NCBI RefSeq assembly: GCF_900491745.1 | Contig: NZ_UETR01000016.1 | Location: forward strand, 17,904 to 81,903 | Source of the DNA: Amarolinea aalborgensis | GTDB lineage: Bacteria > Chloroflexota > Anaerolineae > SSC4 > Amarolineaceae | Length of the DNA: 64,000 nt | Reading direction: 5' to 3' | Shown: positions 19,596 to 27,272 of the stretch, one piece after another | How positions within the stretch are numbered: position 1 is the first letter of the stretch | How the letters are laid out: each line of letters begins with the position of its first letter | The notes under the pieces: generated by a model | The model's database searches: none | Told to the model about the DNA's origin: nothing | Seen by the model: only the letters and a program-made list of their open reading frames with translations | Made by a program: the position numbers and the translations under genes

Positions 19596-20171
19596 TCAGG
19601 CTGAGTTGAACCGGTTCATGGCGGCGGCGATGCCCTCGCGCAGCCAAATCTCGACGCCATCGGCCGCGCGGGGGCGACAAAAGGCCATTTCAATTTCCTG
19701 ATCGGCGCTGAAATCTTGCAGCACGTAAGCGGCCGGATCCATGCGGCCAGGAGGGCGGTCAATGCCAATGCGTAGACGGGCAAAACCTTGCGTGCCCAGG
19801 TTGTCAATCAGCGATTTCATGCCGTTGTGACCGCCGGCGCCGCCATCGGGTCGGAAGCGCAAACGACCGAGGGGTAGATCAAGCTCATCGTAGAGCACCA
19901 GAACCTGGGGGATGGGAATTTTGTAGAAACGCGCCAACGGCGCCACGGCCTGACCAACCAGGTTCATGAAGGTCTGTGGCTTGGCCAGCAGAATTCGCTT
20001 TTCGGCAATCGTACCCATTGCCACGGCCGCGCGAAACTCGGCGCGCTGAAATGCCAGGTGATGGCGCTGCGCCAGCAAGTCCACGACCTGGAAACCGACG
20101 TTGTGACGATTGCGAGCAAAGCGTGGACCCGGATTGCCCAGGCCCACGATCAGGAAGAGGTCTTCGTTCAT
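19596..20171 (-). CDS. pth: Peptidyl-tRNA hydrolase
   Basis: A 191-residue enzyme that frees tRNA from peptidyl-tRNA dropped by ribosomes. Family hallmarks are LIVGLGNPGPRFARNRHNVG, containing the catalytic His at residue 23, KPQTFMNLVGQAV, LYDELDLPLGRLRFRPDGG, and GGHNGMKSLI. It is encoded upstream of mfd with a 15-base gap, in an apparent operon. Length is normal. Confidence 0.96.
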   Translation of the reverse strand: MNEDLFLIVGLGNPGPRFARNRHNVGFQVVDLLAQRHHLAFQRAEFRAAVAMGTIAEKRILLAKPQTFMNLVGQAVAPLARFYKIPIPQVLVLYDELDLPLGRLRFRPDGGAGGHNGMKSLIDNLGTQGFARLRIGIDRPPGRMDPAAYVLQDFSADQEIEMAFCRPRAADGVEIWLREGIAAAMNRFNSA

Positions 20172-20189
20172 GAATGACTCTCAGAAACC

Positions 20190-20208
20190 CGTTTTCTCCC
20201 AGAAAACG
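20190..20208 (-). terminator. Weak hairpin between the Thr-rich membrane protein gene and pth
   Basis: CGTTTTCT (20190-20197) and AGAAAACG (20201-20208) make an eight-base-pair stem with a three-base loop just after the stop of the upstream minus-strand gene. No long T-run follows, so it may only attenuate read-through into pth. Confidence 0.35.
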
Positions 20209-20214
20209 AGCTTC

Positions 20215-21033
20215 TTATTGCCGGCGGGCAAGCAGCCAGCGGATGAGCCACTTGAGCACGAGATAAGCAGCCAGGAAGGCGAACGCCGCCACCGCCAGCC
20301 GTGCGCCGCGCAGAAACGCGCCAGTCAAACCTTGTGCGCTCAGCGAACTGGGCATCTGTCCTAGATTGAACAGACTGCCGAACAGGCTGCCGCTGTCCCC
20401 GCCGTTGGCGGTCGTGTCAGTGCCTGTACTGTTCGGTGTCGTGCGCGGGGTTATCGTCCCGCTGATGACAGCCGTCGCCGTGACCACAACTGAGGCCCGC
20501 GGGGTTGGCGTGGCAATCTGAGGCTGCTCCACCGTCACCGGCGTCGGCGTGAAAAGGGAGGTCGGCGTGGCCGTGGGCGCGGCTGGCTCCGGCACGGTGG
20601 GCGTAGCGTCTGGTGTTGGGGTATCCAGGGGTCGGGTGTTCGCCACCAGCAGACCGTTGATTTCCTTTTCGTCATAGTTGCCATCCACGCGTACGACCCG
20701 CAGTCGCAGAGCATAGGTGCCATCCGGTACGCCGCGTGTGTCCCATGTGCCCAGCAGGCCGTTCGACACCTGGTTGGTCTGCTCGAACATAAAGTGCCAT
20801 TCGTCAGGTACACTCTCAGAACGGAAATACAGTTGGAAACGCTGGAAGCCCGGATGAGTGGCTGTGCCGTTGATCGAAATGACGCCGCGCAGGGTGGAGA
20901 AGGGCTGCGGCGAGCTGATGGTCGCTTGCCCGCTTTGCCAGGCCAACGCCAAACCAGGCGCTACCAGAACGCCAATCAACAAGAGTCCGACAAGTATACG
21001 CGCCCAGGCAAGCCGCCACTGGGGTCGAATCAT
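20215..21033 (-). CDS. Exported membrane-anchored protein with Thr/Pro-rich stalk
   Basis: The 272-residue protein has an N-terminal signal or anchor (ARILVGLLLIGVLVAPGLAL). A beta-sandwich-like domain (about 33-135) contains ISSPQPFSTLRGVISINGTA and GTWDTRGVPDGTYALRLRVV, the pattern of Ig-like carbohydrate- or surface-binding modules. A long Thr/Pro stalk follows (PTPDATPTVPEP, TPTSLFTPTPVTV). Near the C-terminus is one membrane helix (LAVAAFAFLAAYLVLKWLI) and a basic end. It is probably displayed outside the membrane. It lies 43 bases before pth and diverges from the sigma factor gene. Confidence 0.78.
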   Translation of the reverse strand: MIRPQWRLAWARILVGLLLIGVLVAPGLALAWQSGQATISSPQPFSTLRGVISINGTATHPGFQRFQLYFRSESVPDEWHFMFEQTNQVSNGLLGTWDTRGVPDGTYALRLRVVRVDGNYDEKEINGLLVANTRPLDTPTPDATPTVPEPAAPTATPTSLFTPTPVTVEQPQIATPTPRASVVVTATAVISGTITPRTTPNSTGTDTTANGGDSGSLFGSLFNLGQMPSSLSAQGLTGAFLRGARLAVAAFAFLAAYLVLKWLIRWLLARRQ

Positions 21034-21529
21034 AAAGGTTTTCCTTCGCCAAATCAGTTATCCACGCACTCTGCGCACGAGCGTGAATGACAATGCCAGC
21101 AGACCTGGAGTCCCGAACTCGTTCGGGTGGTCACCACGCCAATAGGCTGCCAACTTGCGCGGCAGCGCAGCGCATTTTCAGTTCCATGGTGCGTATCAAC
21201 GCCCCCGCCAGGCGCCGCAGCGGCCCGGCGATGGGAGAGCGCCACTCAGTTAGTGTAACACAAGCCAAACGGCGGCGCAAACCGACAATCCGCCCCCTGC
21301 GCCTGGGACATGGGTCGGTTGTCAGCACCGGCAACCGTAGTTGACCAGCCGCATGGGATGGGCTACAATCGTGTATCAAGACGTGACCGAGTGGGAATTC
21401 GAGCTGCTTTTGACGCGCTGCGCAACTTCGCACCGTTTTCGGTGTTCTAACCGGTGCCAATGGGCAGAAACTTGCGGGCAGAGCAGGCGCTCTCCACGGA
21501 TGGTCACACGCTGAGGAGCAAAGCCAGCG
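21034..21529. other. Divergent intergenic region with a palindrome and a sigma-factor promoter
   Basis: No gene is supported in these 496 bases. They contain a palindrome CCCGAAC-tc-GTTCGGG at 21112-21127 and, further on, a good promoter for the ECF sigma gene. The leader between promoter and start codon is about 150 bases, long enough for regulation, but I see no known riboswitch. Confidence 0.6.
21341..21369 (+). promoter_or_regulatory. Promoter of ECF sigma factor gene (TTGACC-17-TACAAT)
   Basis: TTGACC at 21341-21346 and TACAAT at 21364-21369 have a 17-base spacer. The predicted transcript starts near 21376, giving an untranslated leader of about 150 bases. Confidence 0.7.
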
Positions 21530-22090
21530 GTGGCGCCAACAACTGCACGTGAGTTAAGCCTGATTGATCGGGCCAAGACCGACCCTGAAGCATTTGGTCA
21601 GCTGTATGAGATCTACGTAGATCGCATCTACAGTTACATTTATTATCGCACCGGCAGCCATGCTGACGCCGAGGATTTGACGGCCCGCACCTTTTTTCGG
21701 GCGCTGGACAGCATTGGGCGCTATGTTCATCGCGGACTGCCATTCTCAGCCTGGCTCTATCGCATCGCCCATAACCTGGTGGCCAATTGGCATCGCGATC
21801 GCGGCCGGCGCAAAGTGGTCTCGCTCGAAGATGTCACTGGGGCTGGCGCGCGCGGCGGTACCCCTGACGCGCATGTTGAAGAGAATGAGCGTCGCGCGGC
21901 GCTGCTCGCTGCCATCCGCCGACTGCCTTCCGACCGCCAGCAGCTCATTTCGCTGAAGTTTGTGGAACATCTGCCCAATGCTGAGATTGGGGAAATGATG
22001 GGGCGGACGGAAGGCGCGATCAAGTCGCTTTATCATCGCACGCTCATTGCGCTGCGTGAGGACCTGGCCGCACGCGGATTCAACTGGTAA
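21530..22090 (+). CDS. RNA polymerase sigma factor, ECF (sigma-70) family
   Basis: A 186-residue sigma factor from a GTG start. An AGGAG lies 11 bases upstream, and no ATG is available in frame. Region 2 is clear (DPEAFGQLYEIYVDRIYSYI, GSHADAEDLTARTFFRAL, GLPFSAWLYRIAHNLVANWH). Region 4 has ALLAAIRRLPSDRQQLISLK and NAEIGEMMGRTEGAIKSLYH. It should direct transcription of a dedicated regulon. A single-helix membrane protein two genes downstream could be its anti-sigma partner, but no zinc-binding anti-sigma motif is visible there. Confidence 0.92.
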   Translation: MAPTTARELSLIDRAKTDPEAFGQLYEIYVDRIYSYIYYRTGSHADAEDLTARTFFRALDSIGRYVHRGLPFSAWLYRIAHNLVANWHRDRGRRKVVSLEDVTGAGARGGTPDAHVEENERRAALLAAIRRLPSDRQQLISLKFVEHLPNAEIGEMMGRTEGAIKSLYHRTLIALREDLAARGFNW

Positions 22091-22101
22091 CGGCCGAGTT
22101 T

Positions 22102-22157
22102 TTCCGGCGGAGTGCGCGCTTCTGCGCGTGAACGCTGTCGGACAGCGTCCTCCGGAA
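22102..22157 (+). other. Three-way-junction inverted repeat before degV gene
   Basis: The outer arms TTCCGGCGGA (22102-22111) and TCCTCCGGAA (22148-22157) pair with one mismatch. They enclose a CGCGC-TTCT-GCGCG hairpin (22115-22128) and an ACGCTGT-CGG-ACAGCGT hairpin (22132-22148). The element lies in the 5' leader of the DegV gene, ending 15 bases before its preferred ATG. It could be a structured RNA or a dispersed palindromic repeat. Confidence 0.6.
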
Positions 22158-22171
22158 TGGATAGGCTTGTC

Positions 22172-23011
22172 ATGCTGCAACTAGTAACCGATTCGACCTG
22201 CGACTTGCCGCCCGCATTGATGGCCCAACTGCAACTCCATGTGGTGCCGATCACGATTCGCTTTGGCGCCGACACCTACCTGGAAGGCGAGACCATTGAC
22301 GAAGCGACCTTTTATGAGAAAGTGCAGGCCTTGGGCATCATTCCGAAAACGTCGCAGCCTGCGCCCGGCCTTCTGGCTGATGTTTATCGCGAGGCAGGCC
22401 GGCATGGCGATCCGGTGCTGTCGCTGCACATCACGAGCAAGCTGAGCGGCACGTACAATTCGGCCGAGCTGGCCAAGGCCATGGTGCAGGATGAGGTGCG
22501 GGTCGAGGTTTTTGACAGCCTGGCCGGCTCTGGCGCGCTGGGCTTCATGGTGATGGAAGCGCGGCAAATGAGCCAGGCTGGCGCCAGCCTGGACGACATT
22601 CTGGCCCGGCTGCGCGTCATTCGCGAGCGCATCCTCATTTTCTTGACGCTCAAGGATCTCAAGTTTGCACAGATGAGCGGCCGCGTCAACGCCCTGCAAT
22701 ATGCCGTAGCCTCCTTGCTGGACGTCAAGCCCATCGTCGGTCTGCACGAGGGCGCGCTGGATGTGCAAGGGCGTGTACGCAGCCGCAAGCGGGCGTTGCA
22801 GTATTTGTTGGATCTGGTCGCAGAGCGAGTTGGCAAGGCGCCGATCAACTTTGCTGTGATTCACGCACGTGCGGCTGACGAAGCGGCCGAGCTGCTGCAC
22901 CGGGCCGAGCAGTGTTTTACGCTGCAGCAGTCTTTTGTGACGCCGCTTTGTACATCTGTCGCCGCCAACTTGGGGCCAGGCACGATCGGCGTCGTGGCCT
23001 ACCGGGTTTAG
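22172..23011 (+). CDS. DegV family fatty-acid-binding protein
   Basis: The protein has 279 residues from MLQLVTDSTCDLPPALM. Upstream in-frame starts fall inside the three-way-junction element and would add a non-conserved basic extension. DegV/FakB hallmarks are TDSTCDLP, HITSKLSGTYNSAELA with the ligand-binding Ser/Thr, a LTLKDLKFAQMSGRV segment, and DVKPIVGLHEG. These proteins hold a fatty acid for a fatty-acid kinase. No kinase partner gene (fakA/DAK) is in view. It lies between the sigma factor and a small membrane protein gene on the same strand. Confidence 0.92.
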   Translation: MLQLVTDSTCDLPPALMAQLQLHVVPITIRFGADTYLEGETIDEATFYEKVQALGIIPKTSQPAPGLLADVYREAGRHGDPVLSLHITSKLSGTYNSAELAKAMVQDEVRVEVFDSLAGSGALGFMVMEARQMSQAGASLDDILARLRVIRERILIFLTLKDLKFAQMSGRVNALQYAVASLLDVKPIVGLHEGALDVQGRVRSRKRALQYLLDLVAERVGKAPINFAVIHARAADEAAELLHRAEQCFTLQQSFVTPLCTSVAANLGPGTIGVVAYRV

Positions 23012-23057
23012 GCGTTTTGCCTGTGGGCCTAGATCATTACAGAAACGGGGGAGCAAC

Positions 23058-23456
23058 ATGATGTTGATGGAAGACACCACCATCGCCGACTTACTGTCAT
23101 CGTATGCCGAACGCTTGTTTTTTGGTGATGATCACTCGCAGGATTACCTCGCCCTGTTCCCAGAGCTGCGCCCAGATTTACATCCACTGCTGCGCCTGAC
23201 GCGTGATTTGGCAGCCTGGATGCGGCCTGTCAAGCCGCGCGCCGCCTTTCGCCAGGATCTGCGCCGCGCCTTGGTTGCCACCGGCTACCGCCAGCTGTCG
23301 CCTTCGTTGGCGTTGGAACCGCTTGAGCGCGACTCGCGTCGCGACTGGATGTTAGGCGCGGCTGCGATTGGCTCAGCCGTTTCCGTTGTAGGCGTTCTAG
23401 CCTATCTTTGGCGCAATCGCGACGTCAGTGAGGCGCCGACGCTGCCGGTGCAGTAA
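23058..23456 (+). CDS. Small single-helix membrane protein of sigma-factor cluster
   Basis: A 132-residue protein with a GGGGGAG ribosome site before the ATG. The N-terminal part is acidic, with LLSSYAERLFFGDDHSQDYL and LFPELRPDLHPLLRLTRDLA. It is followed by a basic RAAFRQDLRRALVATGYR segment and one membrane helix (AAAIGSAVSVVGVLAYLW) near the C-terminus. The soluble N-terminal domain and membrane anchor would suit a sigma-factor regulator, and the gene ends the sigma-DegV cluster. That role is inferred only from context. Confidence 0.68.
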   Translation: MMLMEDTTIADLLSSYAERLFFGDDHSQDYLALFPELRPDLHPLLRLTRDLAAWMRPVKPRAAFRQDLRRALVATGYRQLSPSLALEPLERDSRRDWMLGAAAIGSAVSVVGVLAYLWRNRDVSEAPTLPVQ

Positions 23457-23473
23457 TGTGCACGGACACAGAA

Positions 23474-23560
23474 CCCGGTTCGTCGTGCTTTTGCCAAAAG
23501 TCACGACAAACCGGGCGCCATGCTGATGTCAAACCCGCTTTCGAGGAGAAAGCGGGTTTC
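23474..23560 (+). terminator. Pair of terminator-like hairpins between convergent genes
   Basis: The first hairpin (23474-23515) pairs CCCGGTT, GTCGTG and TTTT with AAAA, CACGAC and AACCGGG around a GCC loop. The second (23531-23559) has a 12-base-pair stem AAACCCGCTTTC / GAAAGCGGGTTT with a five-base loop, followed by a T-rich tail CTTTGTGTCCTT. The second is a good intrinsic terminator for the plus-strand cluster and may also serve the opposite pepA transcript. Confidence 0.8.
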
Positions 23561-23569
23561 TTTGTGTCC

Positions 23570-25123
23570 TTACTCCGCCCAGCTGCGCACGAACTCCACA
23601 AGCGTGCGCATAGGGTTGGCCGAAGCACCACGGGGCTGGTAGGGCTTGTTGTCGTCTTGCCAGGCGGCGCCGGCAATGTCAATATGCGCCCACGGCGTAT
23701 TCTCTGGCACAAATTCCTGTAAGAAGAGGGCGGCAATGATGGCGCCGGCGTAGCGCGTGCCGGTGCTGCCCTTCATGTCAGCCACATCACTGTTGATTCG
23801 TTCCCGGTAGGGCTTCCAAAGCGGCAGGCGCCACAATGGCTCGCCAGCCGCTTCGCTGGCTGCCTGCAGCCGGGCGAACAAGGCGTCATCATTGCAGAAA
23901 ATGCCGCTCAGATCTGACGAGAGGGTCATCACGATTGAACCTGTCAGGGTCGCGCAGTCCACAATGGCTGTGGGATGGTAGCGCGCGCTGTAGCACAAGC
24001 CGTCGGCCAACACCATGCGACCTTCGGCGTCGGTGCTGATGTATTCAACCGATTTGCCATTCATGGCCTTGACCACATCGCCTGGCTTGATTGCTGCCGG
24101 ACCGGGCATGTTCTCAGCCGCGCACACCAGGCCCACCACGCGCACCGGCAGGTGGAGCTGTGCAATGCTGCGCAGCGCGCCGATGACGGCCGCGCCGCCT
24201 GCCATGTCGCTCTTCATCTCCCACATCCCATCGTTGGGCTTGATCGAAATGCCGCCTGTGTCGAATGTAATCGCCTTGCCGACCAGCACCAGGGTGTCGG
24301 CGCTTGCGGCAGCCGGCGGAAAGTATTCCAGCACGATGAACTGCGCCTCTTCGGCGCTGCCGCGGCTGACGCTGAGAAAGGACTCCATGCCCATCGCGCG
24401 CATGGCATCTTCATCACACACCGTCAGGGCAATGCCCATCTCCTGGGTCAACGCCTGCGCCTGCGCAGCCAGAACCTTTGGCGTGACATAATTCCCTGGC
24501 TCGTTCACGAGATCGCGCACCAGGTTGGCGTTGTCAGCCAGTATTTGGCCGACCTGCGCGCCGACCTCCATTTCCTTGACCAGGTCAGCCGTCGGCGCCA
24601 GCAAAATCAGTTCATCTGCATCAACGGTGGCGCGCTGCGAATTTTCCTCACGTTTGTGGGTGATGAAACGATAGAGGCCCAGGATGGTGCCCTCCACCAC
24701 AGCTTGGGCCGCCGTCGCAGCCGGTAGGCGATGGTTGCCAGCGCCATGCACCACGCTCGTCAGCCGCCGCAGCTTTAAGTCAATCAGCGCTTGCGCGGCG
24801 ACGCCAGCGGCCCGGCGCGCCAGGGCAGCGCTGAACTCGGCTTGCTTGCCCAGCCCAACCAGCAGAATACGCCGCGTGGCGACGGCATCGCCGTGTGTGT
24901 ACAGCAGGCGCGTTTTGAGCGCTTCGCCTTTGAAGTCCCCGGCGTGGATGACTTGTTCGATCATACCGCCCAAGGCAGCATCAAGCGTGCCGAAACCCGC
25001 CTCTTTAGCTGATTGGCCTTCGAACAGGCTGATGACAAGCAAATCGCTCGCAATCTCGTCCCATCCGCCACCGCCCAGGTTCACGTCCTTAATACGAATA
25101 TCCATCTCTTGTGTGCACGGCAT
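23570..25123 (-). CDS. pepA: Leucyl aminopeptidase (M17)
   Basis: A 517-residue cytosolic aminopeptidase with two metal ions in the active site. The catalytic C-terminal domain has VGKAITFDTGGISIKP (metal-binding Lys and Asp), KSDMAGGAAVIGA, and the signature STDAEGRMVLADGL, with Ser in place of the usual Asn. The N-terminal macro-like domain (ISLFEGQ...RRILLVGLGKQ) is present. An ATG six codons in (MDIRIKDVNLG) is an equally good start; the upstream ATG has AAGG five bases before it. The gene is monocistronic, convergent with the sigma-DegV cluster. Confidence 0.95.
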   Translation of the reverse strand: MPCTQEMDIRIKDVNLGGGGWDEIASDLLVISLFEGQSAKEAGFGTLDAALGGMIEQVIHAGDFKGEALKTRLLYTHGDAVATRRILLVGLGKQAEFSAALARRAAGVAAQALIDLKLRRLTSVVHGAGNHRLPAATAAQAVVEGTILGLYRFITHKREENSQRATVDADELILLAPTADLVKEMEVGAQVGQILADNANLVRDLVNEPGNYVTPKVLAAQAQALTQEMGIALTVCDEDAMRAMGMESFLSVSRGSAEEAQFIVLEYFPPAAASADTLVLVGKAITFDTGGISIKPNDGMWEMKSDMAGGAAVIGALRSIAQLHLPVRVVGLVCAAENMPGPAAIKPGDVVKAMNGKSVEYISTDAEGRMVLADGLCYSARYHPTAIVDCATLTGSIVMTLSSDLSGIFCNDDALFARLQAASEAAGEPLWRLPLWKPYRERINSDVADMKGSTGTRYAGAIIAALFLQEFVPENTPWAHIDIAGAAWQDDNKPYQPRGASANPMRTLVEFVRSWAE

Positions 25124-25741
25124 TCTGCCTTGTCGGGTCAGAATGCCGCTGCGGCTCCTTTCCTCATATTAGCCCGTCGTGTGTGCGATGGGCGTTCTTG
25201 TGATTATACTCTCAGACTGCTGGCAAGAGAAAATTATCTGGGGCCAGGCCTGGAGTCTGCGATACGACTGCCGGCGCGGCAGCCCGTGTGCGCCGATCTG
25301 AATCTGTTGGATTGCAGGCCCGCGTTCATAGGGCGCGCAAAGTTGGTTGGTATTGGCGTTGCTCAGGCTGACGTGTTACAATCTGGCTCAGGAGGAACCA
25401 GGTCGTGGTGATGCCACACGCGCCAGGAACCCGCGTTCGCCGCATCGGTTGGCGCCTCTGCAGCCCGGCGTCGTCTGTTCGCCATGATTGGCGATGACGC
25501 CGTCGGCGGCAAGTCAGAAGCCAACGTCGCTGCCCTGGTGCATGGTTGATACCCCATTTTCGTTTTAACCGTTGGGGACAACAACGACCCAAGCATGGTT
25601 CACTCTATGATGATGCGCTGGTCGTCATGGCAACTTGAGGTTGCAGACCGTGCGTTGCGAGTCAGGTGAGCAGCATCTTCACGATGGCCCGGATTGAGAT
25701 ATTCGGGACTGACCAGATGATCCAAGGAGGATCCAGAAGCG
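25124..25741. other. Gene-free region upstream of lactate dehydrogenase
   Basis: No convincing gene is present in these 618 bases. A promoter-like TTGGCG (25353-25358), an 18-base spacer, and TACAAT (25377-25382) are followed by AGGAGG at 25390-25395. The frame after that ends within about 30 codons, and other frames hold only short peptides such as MIGDDAVGGKSEANVAALVHG. This could be a decayed gene, a small-peptide gene, or a long leader for ldh. Confidence 0.5.
25353..25382 (+). promoter_or_regulatory. Candidate promoter (TTGGCG-18-TACAAT) upstream of ldh
   Basis: The boxes lie about 360 bases before the ldh start and only 28 bases before a short frame with an AGGAGG site. It may drive ldh through a long leader. 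Confidence 0.4.
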
Positions 25742-26674
25742 ATGAAAATTGTTATTGTTGGCGCGGGCGCCGTCGGCGCAAGCGCGGCCTATGCCATGAT
25801 GATTGGCGGGCTGGCCGCGGAGATTGTCTTGATAGACGTGAATGAGGCAAAGGCGGAAGGCGAGGCCATGGATCTGATGCACGGCTCACCCTTTGTGCGG
25901 CCGGTGACTGTGCGCGCGGGTAACTACCCTGATTGCGCCGGCGCCAGCATTATTGTCATCACGGCTGGCTCCGCACAGCGCCCCGGCGAAACTCGGCTCG
26001 ACCTGGTCAAGCGCAACGCCGGTATTTTTGGTCAAATGATTCCACAGATCGTGGCGGCAGCCCCCGAAGCCATTCTGCTTATTGTCTCCAACCCGGTTGA
26101 CATCCTGACCTACGTCAGTCTCAAGCTGTCGGGGCTGCCCGCCAGCCGGGTGATCGGTTCAGGTACGGTGCTGGATACGGCGCGGCTGCGCGCGCTCTTG
26201 GGCCATCGGTTGAACGTGGATCCCCGCAGTGTGCATGGCTATGTCATCGGCGAGCATGGCGACAGCGAAGTGGTTGTCTGGAGCCGCGCCACGGTGGCCG
26301 GGCTGCCCGTGGAAGAATTCTGTCATCAGCGAGGCATCGTGTACAATGCGTCCTTGCGTGAAGACATTGGAACGCAGGTGCGCCGCGCGGCCTATGAAAT
26401 CATTGCCCGCAAGGGCGCAACGTACTACGCCATTGGCCTCGGCATCCGCCACATCGTCGAGTCCATCTTGCGCGATCAGAACACCATTCTGACCGTGTCC
26501 ACCCTCATGACGGGCCAGTTTGGAATGCAAGACATTTGTCTGAGCTTGCCAAGCATCGTGGACCATGGCGGCGTCGAGGGCGTTCTGCTGCCCGATCTCA
26601 GTCCGGATGAGCTGATCGCGTTGCAGCACTCAGCGACCGTGCTGCACCAGGTTGCCACGTCGGTCGGCCTTTAG
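25742..26674 (+). CDS. ldh: L-lactate dehydrogenase
   Basis: A 310-residue NAD-dependent dehydrogenase that interconverts pyruvate and L-lactate. The Rossmann motif VGAGAVGASAAY opens the protein. The substrate loop reads SAQRPGETRLDL; Gln79 is in the position that is Gln in lactate and Arg in malate dehydrogenases, which favours lactate. The catalytic His is H172 in IGEHGDSE, and SGTVLDTARLR fits the family. A strong AAGGAGG site precedes the ATG. It lies on the same strand as, and just upstream of, the complex I operon but is separated from it by hairpins and a new promoter. Confidence 0.93.
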   Translation: MKIVIVGAGAVGASAAYAMMIGGLAAEIVLIDVNEAKAEGEAMDLMHGSPFVRPVTVRAGNYPDCAGASIIVITAGSAQRPGETRLDLVKRNAGIFGQMIPQIVAAAPEAILLIVSNPVDILTYVSLKLSGLPASRVIGSGTVLDTARLRALLGHRLNVDPRSVHGYVIGEHGDSEVVVWSRATVAGLPVEEFCHQRGIVYNASLREDIGTQVRRAAYEIIARKGATYYAIGLGIRHIVESILRDQNTILTVSTLMTGQFGMQDICLSLPSIVDHGGVEGVLLPDLSPDELIALQHSATVLHQVATSVGL

Positions 26675-26709
26675 GCGCCCCGTGCACGACTCTGCACGTC
26701 GTTCGCGCC
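26674..26709 (+). terminator. Hairpin after lactate dehydrogenase gene
   Basis: An outer stem GGCGC (26674-26678) / GCGCC (26705-26709) encloses CGTGCA (26681-26686) / TGCACG (26693-26698). A small GCCTG-CCG-CAGGC hairpin follows, then TGTTTGG. It probably ends the ldh transcript, though the T-run is short. Confidence 0.45.
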
Positions 26710-26748
26710 TGCCGCAGGCTGTTTGGTAGGCGCTGCGACGCAAGCAGA

Positions 26749-26777
26749 TTGACAAGTATTCGGAATCATGCTACAAT
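26749..26777 (+). promoter_or_regulatory. Promoter of complex I operon (TTGACA-17-TACAAT)
   Basis: Consensus -35 box TTGACA at 26749-26754, a 17-base spacer, and TACAAT at 26772-26777. Transcription should start near 26784, leaving a leader of about 130 bases before nuoA. Confidence 0.88.
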
Positions 26778-26808
26778 CACGGTCGTGACAAAAGGCACGA
26801 TGTTATTT

Positions 26809-26857
26809 TGACACTCGCAAGGTGTCATAATCGTCACCTCACACCACGTGTGGGGTG
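26809..26857 (+). promoter_or_regulatory. Two inverted repeats in nuo leader
   Basis: TGACAC-TCGCAAG-GTGTCA (26809-26827) is followed by a ten-base-pair hairpin CACCTCACAC-CAC-GTGTGGGGTG (26835-26857, one T-G pair) and then ATGTTTTGT. The first may be an operator; the second, followed by a T-rich stretch, looks like an attenuator. Confidence 0.5.
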
Positions 26858-26912
26858 ATGTTTTGTATAGCGTCTGGCGCATGGCGTTCAGCGACTGAAT
26901 CTGGGAGGCCGC

Positions 26913-27269
26913 GTGTCGTTAGACTACATTCCACTCTTAGTTCTTTTTCTTCTCGCTGGCGTTTTTTCAGCAATTGCCATCGTTGTTCCATCGGTGCTTG
27001 GCCCCAAGCGCCCGACGAAGACGAAACTAGCGCCTGTTGAATCGGGCATGATTCCGTTTCATGACGCACACCGCCGCTTCCCCGTGCAGTATTATGTCGT
27101 CGCTGTGCTCTTCATTCTCTTTGATATCGAAGTCATCTTCCTCTACCCCTGGGCTGTCCTCCTGGGCCAGCTCAAGCTGTTCGGTCTAATCGAAATGGGT
27201 GTTTTCTTGCTGCTCCTCGTGGTTGGATATGTTTACGCGTGGCGCAAAGGCGCCCTGGACTGGAATTAG
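26913..27269 (+). CDS. nuoA: NADH-quinone oxidoreductase subunit A
   Basis: A 118-residue membrane subunit of respiratory complex I with three helices. The conserved segments KLAPVESGMIPFHDAHRRFP and ILFDIEVIFLYPW are diagnostic. The GTG start is chosen because GGGAGG lies five bases upstream and the first helix begins directly after it. First gene of the operon; three bases separate its stop from nuoB. Confidence 0.95.
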   Translation: MSLDYIPLLVLFLLAGVFSAIAIVVPSVLGPKRPTKTKLAPVESGMIPFHDAHRRFPVQYYVVAVLFILFDIEVIFLYPWAVLLGQLKLFGLIEMGVFLLLLVVGYVYAWRKGALDWN

Positions 27270-27272
27270 CAT

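Noticed and set aside
25326..25596. Minus-strand frames of 77-88 codons in the ldh spacer
   Set aside because: Arg/Pro/Gln-rich, no ribosome site, no motif.
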